A DNA stretch of 64,000 nucleotides from Nannocystis bainbridge. Lineage in GTDB: Bacteria > Myxococcota_A > Polyangia > Nannocystales > Nannocystaceae. The stretch covers positions 186,001-250,000 of the forward strand of contig NZ_JAQNDL010000003.1 of the NCBI RefSeq assembly GCF_028368995.1, in the 5' to 3' direction. The position numbers were made by a program, and so were the translations under genes. The notes under the pieces were generated by a model. The model searched no databases, had not been told where the DNA came from, and saw nothing but the letters and a program-made list of their open reading frames with translations. This document shows positions 16,363 to 26,964 of this stretch, piece by piece; the first letter of the stretch is position 1, and each line of letters begins with the position of its first letter.

Positions 16363-17798
16363 AGGTCCTCGATGATGGCGAACACGTGGTCGCCGCGGTC
16401 CTGGAACACCGGGCCGTTGACGATGAAGCGGCCGTTCGCGTCGTTGAGCGAGTGGACCTCGGGCCCCTCGCCGGTCGGGATCCACTCCTGATTGGGCTGC
16501 TGTTCATACGACAGCGTGCCGAGCAGCTCCGTCTTGTCCTCCTGGCCCAAATAGCGGTACAGCGTGATCTTGTAGAGTTGCTCGCTCGTCGGGATGTCGC
16601 CCATCGCCGTCCTCGCCGCGCGCAGCTCCGGCCATGTGAAGCCCTCCGCGTGGGCGAAGTTGTAGCCCGCGCGATCGCAGCCGCCCGAGTACGGCTTGTG
16701 GAAGTTGCCCGGCGAGTTGAGGCCCGGCGCCCCGTCGTCCTCCCAGATCGCCACCTCCTCCATCGGCCGGCCCTTGTGGCCCCAATACTTGTGCCCCGGC
16801 GCCCCGGCCGACGCGTAGCCCGGCAGGAACGTCTCCGACGGGTAGTAGGATTCGTTGCCCGGGAACTGCGTGCGCGTGGTCGGCACCGGCGCGCTCGCCC
16901 GGTTGATCGTCACGCACGCGTGATAGTCGTCCCAGCCGTCGTCGTGATTGGCGACGGTGGCCCGCTCCGGCTTCGGCACGTAGACCTTGCCCTCGGGATC
17001 GACGTAGAGGCCGAAGTTGAGCTGCCAGTTCGCCCCGTGGCGCGGCCACTCGAACCCGTGCGAGTCGGGCGCCTCCGGGTTCAGGAAGAACATCGTGTAG
17101 CCGTCGCCCTCGGGGTGCACCACCCACGTGGGCCGAAAGCCGGTGAAGTTGATCGGGTCGTCGGGCAGCGGGTCCTGGTTGTACGTCGAATAGCCGTACT
17201 CGTAGCCCGCGTTGACGTGATAGACGAACGGCCGCATCCCGCCGTTTTCGGCGACGAGCTCCGCCGGATCGTCATTTTCGCCGATCGCCCAGCCCTTGTT
17301 CTTGGCCCCCGGCATCCAGGCGACGTCGTCGGTGACGCCCGCGATCCACGGCACCTCGAAGTCGCTGTCGACGATGTAGTGGGTCTCGGTCTCCTCGATC
17401 GGGAATTCCTTGCCGCACTGGACCGCCGACAGCGTGTAGCTCCACGGCATCGCCGTGATGATCGGATACGGCTGGCCCTCGAACGTCGTGTCGGCGAGTG
17501 GGATCACCCGATAGATGTCCGAGAACGGCGTCGTATTGTCGACGCCGTCGACGCTGCAGCCCGCGGGCGGTGGTTGCCCCGTCCCCCCGGAGCCGTCGGT
17601 CCCGTCGGAGCCGTCGGTCCCATCGGTCGGGTCGGTCCCGTCGGAGCCGGGGTTGCCCCCGGTCGCATCGGTCGCCTCGGTCCCGCCGGTCGCCTCGGTC
17701 CCGCCGGCGCCGTCGGTCTCGTCGCTCGGATTCGTCGCCGAGCATGCGACCATCATCAGCGACACCCACAGGATCCTGCCCTCGACCGCGTTCCGCAT
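16359..17798 (-). CDS. Large lipoprotein of unknown function, coupled to the Tos1-like gene
   Basis: A 479-residue lipoprotein. After the signal (lipobox MMVAC) comes a long linker of repeating TDGTDGSDGTDG and EATGGT units to about residue 70. The globular part is rich in Trp, Tyr and Pro ('YSTYNQDPLPDDPINFTGFRPTW', 'FEWPRHGANWQLNFGLYVDPEG', 'KYWGHKGRPMEEVAIWEDDG'), looks like a beta-rich secreted domain, and has only three Cys after the linker. No family was recognised. Its TGA overlaps the GTG of the following gene, so both are made in equal amounts and probably work together at the cell surface. Confidence 0.7.
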   Translation of the reverse strand: MRNAVEGRILWVSLMMVACSATNPSDETDGAGGTEATGGTEATDATGGNPGSDGTDPTDGTDGSDGTDGSGGTGQPPPAGCSVDGVDNTTPFSDIYRVIPLADTTFEGQPYPIITAMPWSYTLSAVQCGKEFPIEETETHYIVDSDFEVPWIAGVTDDVAWMPGAKNKGWAIGENDDPAELVAENGGMRPFVYHVNAGYEYGYSTYNQDPLPDDPINFTGFRPTWVVHPEGDGYTMFFLNPEAPDSHGFEWPRHGANWQLNFGLYVDPEGKVYVPKPERATVANHDDGWDDYHACVTINRASAPVPTTRTQFPGNESYYPSETFLPGYASAGAPGHKYWGHKGRPMEEVAIWEDDGAPGLNSPGNFHKPYSGGCDRAGYNFAHAEGFTWPELRAARTAMGDIPTSEQLYKITLYRYLGQEDKTELLGTLSYEQQPNQEWIPTGEGPEVHSLNDANGRFIVNGPVFQDRGDHVFAIIEDL

Positions 17799-18067
17799 GC
17801 ATGCAGCGTATCGGACCGCGCAGACCGGCGGAAGCACGAAAAGCGAGCGCGGGAGGTGTGATACGCACCCTCGGCAAAGAGGTCTATCGCCACCCATGGC
17901 GGCAAATCGTGGGCTGCGGCCTCCAGACGTCTGCGCGAGCGGTCGGTCCTTACCCCTGCGGCTGCTCGGCCATCGCCCGAGCGCGATACTCGGTGATTCC
18001 ATGCACCGCGGAGCCGCGACCTCGCGCGGGCGCACCATTGGGGGCACCGCGCTCGCCTGCACGATCC

Positions 18068-18988
18068 TCAGCGCCTTCGCTGCGGCTTCGTGGGGAACAG
18101 CGCCGCTACCCGCTCGCGCAACCACTTGTGAGCCACGTCGTCCTGGCGCGACGCCGCGTAGAGCAGCCCGAAGCGGACCTCCGGCAGCTCGAGCGGCGGC
18201 GCGAACGTCACCAGCGGCGCGTGGCGGACGTACTCTGTCACCAGGCTGCGCGGGGCCGTCACCAGCAGATCGGTGCGGGCCGCGATCGCCAGCGCCGTCT
18301 GGAAGCACGGCGTGCGCAGCACCACCCGGCGCGCGCGGCCGAGGCTCGCCAGGTGATTGTCGACCACCCCGCCCGGCAGCGCGCGCGGGGCCACCAGCAC
18401 GTGGCGGGCCGCCAGATAGCGCTCGAGCGTCAGCCGCCCCGGCGCGTGCTCGGCCGCGATCGCCACCACGAACGGGTCGCGCAGCAGCGGCCGCAGCATC
18501 AGCCCGCCGCGCTCCGAGAACGAGGCCCCGAGCGCCAGGTCGGCCTCGCCGCGCTGGACCACGTCCTCGACCGCGTCGCCCACGATCTGCGTCACCACGT
18601 CGATGCCCGGCGCCTCGCACGCCAGCGCCGTCAGCAGCCGCGGCAACACCACCAGCTCCGCGTAGTCGGCCGCGATGATGCGAAAGCTGGCCTTCAGCGT
18701 CGCCGGGGCGAACCCCTCGCCGGCCTGGAACACCCGGCCCACGGCCGCCAGCGCCTCCGCCAGCGGCCCGCGCAGCGCCAGCACCCGCTCGGTCGGCGCC
18801 AGCTTGCGACCGACGCGCACGAACAGCGGATCGCCGAGCGCCGCCCGCAGCCGCCGCAGCGCGTGGCTGATCGCGCTCTGCGTCAGCCCGAGCTCTCGGG
18901 CCGCGCGGACGGTGCTGTGCGTGCGCAGCAGGACGTCGAGCACGCGCAGGTGGCCCAGATCGATCCCCGACGTATGAACCAGATTCAT
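18068..18988 (-). CDS. LysR-family transcriptional regulator
   Basis: A 306-residue regulator. The winged helix-turn-helix is at residues 10-65 ('LRVLDVLLRTHSTVRAARELGLTQSAISHALRRLR', 'LGDPLFVR'), followed by a NodD-like periplasmic-binding fold that senses an effector. The ATG giving MNLVHTSG was preferred since family members start there; an ATG three codons earlier is possible. It diverges from an APCDD1-like lipoprotein gene with about 60 bp between starts, so that lipoprotein is its most likely target. The effector is unknown. Confidence 0.92.
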   Translation of the reverse strand: MNLVHTSGIDLGHLRVLDVLLRTHSTVRAARELGLTQSAISHALRRLRAALGDPLFVRVGRKLAPTERVLALRGPLAEALAAVGRVFQAGEGFAPATLKASFRIIAADYAELVVLPRLLTALACEAPGIDVVTQIVGDAVEDVVQRGEADLALGASFSERGGLMLRPLLRDPFVVAIAAEHAPGRLTLERYLAARHVLVAPRALPGGVVDNHLASLGRARRVVLRTPCFQTALAIAARTDLLVTAPRSLVTEYVRHAPLVTFAPPLELPEVRFGLLYAASRQDDVAHKWLRERVAALFPTKPQRRR

Positions 18989-19046
18989 GGCTGACATGAC
19001 GACGATGAGCTTCATGATGCCATGCTCCGGGCGCACAGTCGTGGCC

Positions 19047-19673
19047 ATGACGACCACCAAGCTGCTCGCGCCCGCCCTGCTGACCGCCGCCTTCGCCCTC
19101 GCCTGCGCCCATGGCTGCGACGGCGACGACACCGAGAACCCCGAGGCCGCCCCCGACATCGCCGGCACGTGGGTCGGCGACTGCCTGCCGAGCCCCCAGG
19201 CCGACGGCTCGACCCAGTACCTGCGGCTCGAATTCGCCATCACGGGCGACGCCTGGAAGCTCGACTACGTCACCCACGCCGACGACGCCTGCGCCACCAA
19301 GCTGGCGACCGTGCACATCGAGGGCCCCTACGCGCTGCAGCAGCCCTCGAGCGCGGTGGAGGGCGCATGGGAGGCCCGGTTCGGCTTCACCACCAAGACG
19401 ATCCGCCCCGAGGTCGACGGCCTGCGCGACTACCTCAATTCACTCGAAGGCTGCGGCGCCTCCGAGTTCGCCACCGGCGTCGCCCAGGACGTCCTGACGA
19501 CCGGCTGCGCGGGCTTCGGCCAGTACCCGGGCGCCGACTGCCCGGCCGACTTCGACCTCGTGAAGCGCGACGGCGACGACCTGTTCTTCGGCGCCCGCCC
19601 GGCCGACAACGACATGTGCACCGCCGGCAAGCGCCCGACCGCGCTGAGCCCCGTCGCCAACCACCGCCGCTGA
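19047..19673 (+). CDS. APCDD1-like lipoprotein
   Basis: A 208-residue lipoprotein with lipobox ALAC. The mature part opens with 'IAGTWVGDCLPS' and continues 'YLRLEFAITGDAWKLDYVTHADDACATKLATVHIEGPY', which resembles the APCDD1 domain, a lipocalin-like barrel: a Trp-Gly start, a C-terminal Cys of the strand pair, then an 'I-G-Y' strand. Conserved Cys residues at 'EGCGAS', 'TTGCAGF' and 'GADCPAD' probably form disulfides. It may carry a lipid or hydrophobic ligand. It is divergent from the LysR gene. The family call is by resemblance. Confidence 0.55.
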   Translation: MTTTKLLAPALLTAAFALACAHGCDGDDTENPEAAPDIAGTWVGDCLPSPQADGSTQYLRLEFAITGDAWKLDYVTHADDACATKLATVHIEGPYALQQPSSAVEGAWEARFGFTTKTIRPEVDGLRDYLNSLEGCGASEFATGVAQDVLTTGCAGFGQYPGADCPADFDLVKRDGDDLFFGARPADNDMCTAGKRPTALSPVANHRR

Positions 19674-19917
19674 GCGCCGAGCGACCCTCCCATCGGCCGG
19701 CGCGCCGGTTCGCGGGTCACCCCACGCGGCGCGCGTCCTCGACCTGCGAGTTCACCTCGCGCAGCGTCGGGGAGACGAATGGCGGCTCGCCCGAGGTTAG
19801 AATGAGTCGTGCGCCACGAGATACTCGCGGGCTGCTTCACCTCGGCCGTCACACTCGGGCGATGAAGCCCGCGCTGCGCTCGATCGACCGTCCCGCCTGA
19901 ATCTCGGCGCGGCCCGA

Positions 19918-21081
19918 TCAGGGCTCGAGGCAGACGGTGGTGTAGCCGGAGCCGCCGAGGTAACCCCAGCCGGACGGGCAGATCAGGGCCTCGTCGGCGA
20001 CGGACTCGGGCCAGGTCTGGCTGTTGGTGTTGCGGGTGAGGTTGATGATCGCGCCAGGGTTGGCCTCCGCGCAGGCGGTGGCCCAGCCGGAGCCGCCGAG
20101 GTAATCCCAGCCGGCGGCGCACATCTCGGCCTCGTCGTCGACGGTCTCGGGCCATGTCTGGCCGTCTTCGCTGCGGGTGAGGTAGGCGAGGGCGAGGCCA
20201 TCGCTGCCGGCGCACACCGTGCTGTCGCCGGAGCCGCCGAGGTATTCCCAGCCGGGCGGGCACATGTCGGCCTCGTCGGTGACGGTCGCGGGCCAGCTCT
20301 GGCCGTCGACGTTGCGGGTGAGGCTGACGATCGAGCGCGCCTCGGCGGTGCTGCAGGCGGTGGCCCAGCCGGAGCCGCCGAGGTAATCCCAGCCGGGCGG
20401 GCACATGTCGGCCTCGTCGGCGACGGTCTCGGGCCAGGTCTGGCCGTCGACGTTGCGGGTGATATAGATGGTCGTGAGCCGCTGGTCGCTCATGCACATG
20501 GTGGCGAAGCTGTTCCCGCCGAGGTAGGTCCAGCCGGCCTCGCACATGTCGGCCTCGTCGGTGAGGATCTCGGGCCAGGTCTGGCCGTCGACGTTGCGGG
20601 TGAGGTTGATGATCGTGCCGGGGGCGTCGAGCAGGCACACAGTGGCGAAGCTCGAGCCGCCGAGGTAGGTCCAGCCGGCCTCGCACATGTCGGCCTCGTC
20701 GGTGAGGACTTCGGGCCAGGTCTTGCCGTCGACGTTGCGGGTGAGATAGGCGACCAGCGACGCGGCCGCGGGCGGCTCGCCGGTCTCGCCGGTCGGATCA
20801 CCGGTGCCGGGCTCGGTCGCGGTGCCGGGCTCGGTCGCGGTGCCGGGCTCGGTCGCGGTGCCGGGCTCGGTCGCGGCGCTGGTCGTCGGTCCACCGTCGC
20901 TGTCCGTACCCGTCGAACCTTGCGTGGGGTCGTCGTCGGTGGTGCCGCCGGGCGTGGTCGAGGGGCCGGGCGTGCCGGTGGCGGTGGGGTTGGTGGTGGT
21001 GGCCCCAGTGAGGTCGGGGCCGTCGTCGCCGCAGGCGGAGCCGAAGATGAGCACGAGGGCGAAGGTGTGTCGGGGGGCCAT
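19918..21081 (-). CDS. Lipoprotein with six 47-residue tandem repeats
   Basis: A 387-residue lipoprotein (lipobox FGSAC). A linker with four TEPGTA units runs to about residue 105, and then six repeats of roughly 47 residues fill the rest. Each repeat follows TRNVDGQTWPE-x-x-x-DEADMC-x-x-GW-x-YLGGS-x-x-x-T-x-C, with two Cys that could form one disulfide per repeat. The repeats are nearly identical at the DNA level (about 141 bp), so copy number could change by recombination. The unit is not a known domain; the conserved Trp, Gly and Cys suggest a small disulfide-held module used for binding. No partner gene is coupled to it. Confidence 0.75.
   Translation of the reverse strand: MAPRHTFALVLIFGSACGDDGPDLTGATTTNPTATGTPGPSTTPGGTTDDDPTQGSTGTDSDGGPTTSAATEPGTATEPGTATEPGTATEPGTGDPTGETGEPPAAASLVAYLTRNVDGKTWPEVLTDEADMCEAGWTYLGGSSFATVCLLDAPGTIINLTRNVDGQTWPEILTDEADMCEAGWTYLGGNSFATMCMSDQRLTTIYITRNVDGQTWPETVADEADMCPPGWDYLGGSGWATACSTAEARSIVSLTRNVDGQSWPATVTDEADMCPPGWEYLGGSGDSTVCAGSDGLALAYLTRSEDGQTWPETVDDEAEMCAAGWDYLGGSGWATACAEANPGAIINLTRNTNSQTWPESVADEALICPSGWGYLGGSGYTTVCLEP
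20800..20880. repeat. Tandem 18-bp repeats encoding TEPGTA units
   Basis: The linker of the repeat lipoprotein is coded by four near-identical 18-bp units (ccgggctcggtcgcggtg on the + strand). Such perfect short repeats are prone to slippage in steps of six residues, keeping frame. Confidence 0.6.
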
Positions 21082-21235
21082 GGGCCCGTCTACAGCGATC
21101 GGTCGGGCCGCGCAAGCCGAGTCACCCGCGGTCGCAGCGGGCGAGCGCGGTCGGGTCCCACACGAGACGAGCCCCGGCTTACCCGATATGTCAGGGTCAC
21201 CCCCTGCGATCTGCAATGGCGCGCCCGCGCGATCC

Positions 21236-22627
<1,392 letters not shown>

Positions 22628-23243
22628 GATGGTCGTTCCTCTCGGCTGCCGCGCGTGACGGCGGCGGACGATACCGCCGGCGAGGACACCCGGTCGAGGC
22701 CGGCGCGCGTCGTCCTGGCCGCAGCGCTCGTCGGCGCCGCGGACGCCGGACGCGCCCGCACGACGGCCAGCCACCGCTTCGATCTCGGCCCCGGGGAACC
22801 ACGTCGAGCAGCGCAAGGCGCGGCGGCATCGACGCCCCCGCGACGCACGAGCACGGGCCCCTCGGCCCATCTGTCCCGAAGGACAGCCGTCACCCACCGT
22901 CGCGCGGTCCTCCGGCGCGCTCGCGGCGAGCCCAGTCACGCCGGCGCCGAGACCCGGCGCGATGAAGATCGCAAGTGCGCGCGCGAACGTCTGCGCCCCG
23001 GCAGGCGGGCGCTCCGCGAGCCGTGCGAGCACGGGTCGGCGTCGAGGCGACACGCCGGCACGTGTCGGCGTGCTGGCGGGGAACACTCACCGGACACCGC
23101 GCGCCTCGCCTCTCGGCGGACGCTCCGCGTCGAGCGACGCGATCCCTCCAGGCGCCCCACCGCCTGCGCCTCGCGGACGCCGACCCTCTGGCGGGCGCGA
23201 CACCTCTGTCTCTCGCATCGACTCGAGCTCCCCTGCGTGCATG
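22628..23243. other. Long divergent upstream region with one 14-bp palindrome
   Basis: About 615 bases between the decarboxylase and the copper monooxygenase. Reading frames are Arg/Ala-rich artefacts of GC bias. The only structured element seen is TGTCCCGAAGGACA at 22872-22885. Promoters for both genes must lie here. Confidence 0.4.
22872..22885. repeat. 14-bp palindrome TGTCC-CGAA-GGACA
   Basis: A single copy of the window-wide family, with a perfect five-base stem, in the divergent region between decarboxylase and copper monooxygenase. Unlike most copies it is not next to a stop codon. Confidence 0.6.
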
Positions 23244-24656
23244 CGACGACACCCCATCGCAATCGTGGCAGGTCACCTCGGATGGACTTGCGTCGGCGCC
23301 TGCGCCGGCGCACCGTCCGACGCGCCCTCCGACACTTCCACCTACGCCTCGTCCGACACCTCGGCGCACGCTCCCGACGCCTCGGCCCAGTCGTCGTCCG
23401 GGGCCGCTCTCGACGCCCCGACGTACTACCGCGACGTAGCGCCGCTGCTCGCGAGTCGATGCACCGAATGTCATCGCTCGGGGGGCATCGCGCCGTTCGC
23501 CCTCGGCACCTACGACGAGGCCGCGCCCTTCGCCGCGCTGGTCGCCAGGACCGCCGTCGAGCGGACGATGCCGCCCTTCAACCTCGACAACAGCGGCGCC
23601 TGCAACACCTACGTCGGCGCGCCCTGGCTCGCCGAGAGCGACATCGCCACCCTCACCGCCTGGGCGCAGGCCGGCGCTCCCGCGGGCGAGCCCACCGGCG
23701 AGACCCTCGAGAGCCCGTCCGTCTGGCGGCTCGATCGCGTCGACCTCACCCTCGAGATGCCGACCCCCTACGCCCCGACCGAGCCGATCGTCGACGACTA
23801 CCGCTGCTTCATCCTCGAGCCCGGCCTCGCCGAGGACGCGTTCGTCACCGCCTTCGAGGTGCGCCTCGGCCGGCCCGACGTGGTCCATCACCTGACCCTC
23901 TACGCCCTCGACACGGCGAAGGACGAGCAGGAGGCCGCGGCCCTCGACGCCGCCCAGGACGGCCCGGGCTACACCTGCTTCGGCGACACTCTGGTGCCGT
24001 CGCGCTGGCTGGTCGGCAGCGGCCCGAGCGACAAGGGCGGCGATCTTCCGGCAGGCACGGGGCTGCGCATCGGCGCCGGGCGCAAGGCCGTGCTGCAGAT
24101 GCACTACAACTGGCAGAACGGCGCCGCGCCCGATCGCACCGCCGTCGACCTCAAGCTCGAGCCGATGGTCGAGCGCGAGGCCTTCATCGGCCAGATCGCC
24201 GACAAGGAGCTCGAGCTCCCGCCCGGCCTGCCCGCGGTGAGCGAGTCCGAAGCGCTGCTCATGGACGGCGACTACACGCTGTGGGGCGTATGGCCGCACA
24301 TGCACAACCTCGGCGAGGCGCTGCGCGTGACCGCGAGCCGCCCGGGCAGCGAATCGTGCCTGGCCCAGGTGAATCGCTATCAGTTCCACTGGCAGCGGTT
24401 CGCCTTCTACGACCGACCGGTGCGCGTCTTCGGCGGTGACACCCTGCGGATCACCTGCACCTACGACACCACGAGCCGCGACACCACGACGCAGTGGGGC
24501 TTCGGGACGGACGACGAGATGTGCATCGGCTTCTTCTACATCACGCCGGGCGGCGAGACGGACCGCGCGGATGGACCCCTCGCGGCCGGCGTCAGCCGCT
24601 CGCCAGGAGCCCCTGGATCTGCTCCTTCAAGCCAGCGTCCGCGGTTCGAGCGATGA
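23244..24656 (+). CDS. Copper type II ascorbate-dependent monooxygenase with haem c domain
   Basis: A 470-residue exported protein, probably a lipoprotein (VGAC near residue 20). A Ser/Thr/Asp linker is followed by a single haem-binding motif CTECH near residue 75. The rest resembles the two copper-binding domains of dopamine beta-hydroxylase and peptidylglycine monooxygenase: 'VVHHLTLY' (CuA His pair), 'LQMHYNW', the His-x-His of 'WPHMHNLG' and the Met ligand in 'DDEMCIGFFYITP'. The start at MRRHPIAIV gives the export signal. The haem domain could supply electrons in place of ascorbate. It diverges from an amino acid decarboxylase, suggesting amine hydroxylation (inference). Confidence 0.82.
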   Translation, partial: RRHPIAIVAGHLGWTCVGACAGAPSDAPSDTSTYASSDTSAHAPDASAQSSSGAALDAPTYYRDVAPLLASRCTECHRSGGIAPFALGTYDEAAPFAALVARTAVERTMPPFNLDNSGACNTYVGAPWLAESDIATLTAWAQAGAPAGEPTGETLESPSVWRLDRVDLTLEMPTPYAPTEPIVDDYRCFILEPGLAEDAFVTAFEVRLGRPDVVHHLTLYALDTAKDEQEAAALDAAQDGPGYTCFGDTLVPSRWLVGSGPSDKGGDLPAGTGLRIGAGRKAVLQMHYNWQNGAAPDRTAVDLKLEPMVEREAFIGQIADKELELPPGLPAVSESEALLMDGDYTLWGVWPHMHNLGEALRVTASRPGSESCLAQVNRYQFHWQRFAFYDRPVRVFGGDTLRITCTYDTTSRDTTTQWGFGTDDEMCIGFFYITPGGETDRADGPLAAGVSRSPGAPGSAPSSQRPRFER

Positions 24657-25380
24657 GCGACTCGAGCGCCTCCCTCCGGGCCGCGGCGACGAGGTGCCGA
24701 TCGACGAACAACGCGAGCTGCATCTCGTTGGGTCGCCCATGTCTGCGGTCGGTTGCCGCGCGCTAGCGCCTCGATCGGGCTCGCCTTTTCGGCCGGGTCG
24801 CGCGACGCCTTCGAGACATGTCATGAGGGTCAGGCCCGCGCTCGGCCACCAGCGCGGCAGCGCCCCGGTCGAGAGGTCGACCTCGAAGCTCGCCGTCGGC
24901 AAGCCGAGCACCGCCCGACCCGGGGCCCGCGAACGCCAGGCCCGCAGGCTCCACCAGCGCGTCCCACGTCTGCGGCACCGGCCACACCGGGACCTCGGTC
25001 GGCCCGCGGCCCGCCTGCGGCAGCTCGCGCGCCAGCGTCGGCGCCGGCGGCTCGCTCGCCCCCCACGCGGCCAGCACCGCCTGCAGCGCCTGCTGGACCA
25101 CCGACCGGTGGTACGCGCCGACGATCGGCGGCGCCCCCAGCTCGAGCAGCCGCCGCAAGCGGACCGTCGCGTCGATCAGCGCCACCAGGCTGCCGCCGCC
25201 CGGCCCGACCACCCGCGCCCGCGCGGGCTCGTCGGCGGCCGTCAGGCGATCCTGCGCGCGCAAGATCGCCGCGGCATCGGCGGTGAAGAAGCCCGCGAGC
25301 GGATCGTCGCGCACGGCTTTTTCTATCTCGAGCGCGCCGCCTTTCGTCCCCTGCGCTGCGAGCCCCGATCTTCGCGGCAC
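24592..25380 (-). pseudogene. Interrupted gene of unknown function
   Basis: Protein-like sequence runs from 'ALEIEKAVRDDPLAGFFTAD' near 25330 through 'LAAWGASEPPAPTLAREL' to about 24910. Good sequence then moves to another frame ('VLGLPTASFEVDLSTGALPRWW'). Finally it returns to the first frame after a TAG at 24763, ending with 'MQLALFVDRHLVAAARREALESL' and a stop at 24592. Two compensating frame changes and one nonsense codon are needed to join the parts, so the gene is broken or the assembly has indels here. It lies downstream of the AhpD-like gene on the same strand and may have been the operon's last member. No family recognised. Confidence 0.4.
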
Positions 25381-25456
25381 GGGGTCGCGCAGACGAGCGG
25401 GCCGGGGGCCCCGGGCGAACGTCGCCGCGGCGTCGCGGGCCGACGGCTCGCCGGGC

Positions 25457-25882
25457 TCAGTGACGCGCGGCGATCGCCACGCGGTTGAGCGCGTTCATCA
25501 GCGCGATCGCCATGGTCAATTCGGAGATCTCCCGCTCGCTGAAGTGCTCCGCGAGCGCGGCGTAACTCGCGTCGGGCGCGTGGGTGCGAGCGATGTCCGT
25601 CACCGCCTCGACCCACTCGAGGGCGGCGCGCTCGCGCGGCGTATAAGCGGTACTCACCCGCCAGCCGGCCAGGGCGTCGATGCGCCGGGTCGTCTCGCCG
25701 CCGTCGCGCAGCGACTTCGCGTGCATCTCGAGGCAATACGCGCAGCCGTGGATCTGCGACACGCGCAGGTACACGAGGTCGATGAGCGGCCGGCCGAGTG
25801 GACCGCGGAGCAGCGCGGCGTGGGACGCGTAGAAGCCCTGGATCACCTCGGGCGAGAGGGCGGCGTAATCGTAGCGGGGCAT
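25457..25882 (-). CDS. Carboxymuconolactone decarboxylase/AhpD-like protein
   Basis: A 141-residue protein with the AhpD-type redox motif 'GCAYCLEMH' near residue 48 (Cys-x-x-Cys-x-x-x-His), typical of peroxidase-linked disulfide reductases of the CMD superfamily. The second ATG (MPRYDY) was chosen since GGAGGA lies seven bases before it. It starts two bases after the azoreductase stop, so the pair is coupled. Together with the FMN enzyme it suggests a quinone or peroxide stress operon. Confidence 0.88.
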   Translation of the reverse strand: MPRYDYAALSPEVIQGFYASHAALLRGPLGRPLIDLVYLRVSQIHGCAYCLEMHAKSLRDGGETTRRIDALAGWRVSTAYTPRERAALEWVEAVTDIARTHAPDASYAALAEHFSEREISELTMAIALMNALNRVAIAARH

Positions 25883-25884
25883 CG

Positions 25885-26502
25885 TCATTCCTCCGGTAGT
25901 TGCAGATCCAGCCAGGCGCGCGCGCGTCGTTCCGCGGCCTGCACCGCCTCCGGACCGCGCACGAGGCTCTCGAGGATGTGAAAACGGACGTCGCAGATCC
26001 CCACCACCGACAGCACGTGTTGCAGGTAGGGCGTGACGAAGTCGGGCTGGCGGGGCCCATCGCCGGACACGGCGCCGCCGGCACTCACGACCACGTAGGT
26101 CGGTCGGTCCGCCAGCAGACCCTCCTTGCCGCGGGGCGTCAGCGCGAAGCTGCGTCGCGCCCGCACGACATGGTCGATCCACGCCTTCAGCGTCGACGGC
26201 ACCGTGAAGTTGTGCATCGGCGTGGCGATCACCAGGCGGTCGGTGGCCTCGAGCTCGGCGATCATCGCCTCCGAGCGCGTCAGCGCCTGGCGGTCCGCGG
26301 CGGTGTGGTGCGCCTCCGGCGTCGCCATCGCCGCGGCGTAGGCGGCGTCGATGTGTGGCGGCGGCTCGACGCCGACGCGCCGCACGATCAGGTCCGCGTC
26401 GAGCGAGCGCCGCAGCAGGCGCTCGACCACCATGCGGCCCACCTGCTCGCTGTGAGACGCCGCGCCGCGCGGGCTGGCGTAGATGGCGAGGATCGAGGGC
26501 AT
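25885..26502 (-). CDS. azoR: FMN-dependent NADH-azoreductase
   Basis: A 205-residue flavodoxin-like enzyme of the AzoR/NAD(P)H quinone oxidoreductase family. It shows the FMN phosphate loop 'SPRGAASHSEQV' (residues 10-21), the 'TPMHNFTVPSTLKAWIDHVVR' segment that forms the flavin pocket, and 'VVVSAGGAVSGDG'. It reduces quinones and azo compounds by two-electron transfer in the cytoplasm. It begins one base after the stop of the upstream GNAT gene and ends two bases before the AhpD-like gene, so all three are one transcript facing a MocR regulator. Confidence 0.9.
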   Translation of the reverse strand: MPSILAIYASPRGAASHSEQVGRMVVERLLRRSLDADLIVRRVGVEPPPHIDAAYAAAMATPEAHHTAADRQALTRSEAMIAELEATDRLVIATPMHNFTVPSTLKAWIDHVVRARRSFALTPRGKEGLLADRPTYVVVSAGGAVSGDGPRQPDFVTPYLQHVLSVVGICDVRFHILESLVRGPEAVQAAERRARAWLDLQLPEE

Positions 26503-26503
26503 G

Positions 26504-26950
26504 TCAGTCCAGGCTCCGGCCGAAATGCATACCGACCGCCAGCAGGCCCTGGCGGAAGTAGAAGCGCTGCGCCAGCGCATTGGCCATCCCGGTGTCGAGC
26601 ACCAGGCGGGCGCAGCCGAGCCGGCGCGCCTCCGCGGCGACCGCGGTGAGCAGCCGCTCGCCGAGCTGCTCGCGGCGGGCATCCTCTCGCACCACCAGGT
26701 CGTCGACGTACACGAAGCGGCCGTAGATCAGGTTCTCCTGCTCGCGGTAGCCGGCGAGCCCGAGCGGCTCCCCGCCGCGCCAGGCGGCCAGGAGGCGGTA
26801 GCCCTGCGCATGCTGGCGACGGACCCGCGTCCGCAGCTCCTCGGCGTCCCGGAGGTCCGGCCGCAGGCTCGCCATCGTCGCATAGCAGGCGCGGAGCTCG
26901 TCGTCGTGCTCCGCGTGGCGCAGCAAAATCTCGTCGGTTGCGATCGTCAC
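26504..26950 (-). CDS. GNAT-family N-acetyltransferase
   Basis: A 148-residue acetyltransferase. The acetyl-CoA-binding core is 'VYVDDLVVREDARREQLGERLLTAVAAEARRLGC', followed by 'LVLDTGMANALAQRFYFRQGL', both typical of GNAT motifs A and B. A GTG start (VTIATDEIL) is proposed because an upstream ATG at 27001 lies inside the regulator's promoter region and its extra residues are not protein-like. First gene of the GNAT-azoreductase-AhpD operon, divergent from the MocR gene. Acyl acceptor unknown. Confidence 0.85.
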   Translation of the reverse strand: MTIATDEILLRHAEHDDELRACYATMASLRPDLRDAEELRTRVRRQHAQGYRLLAAWRGGEPLGLAGYREQENLIYGRFVYVDDLVVREDARREQLGERLLTAVAAEARRLGCARLVLDTGMANALAQRFYFRQGLLAVGMHFGRSLD

Positions 26951-26964
26951 CCCGCGAGTATGTG

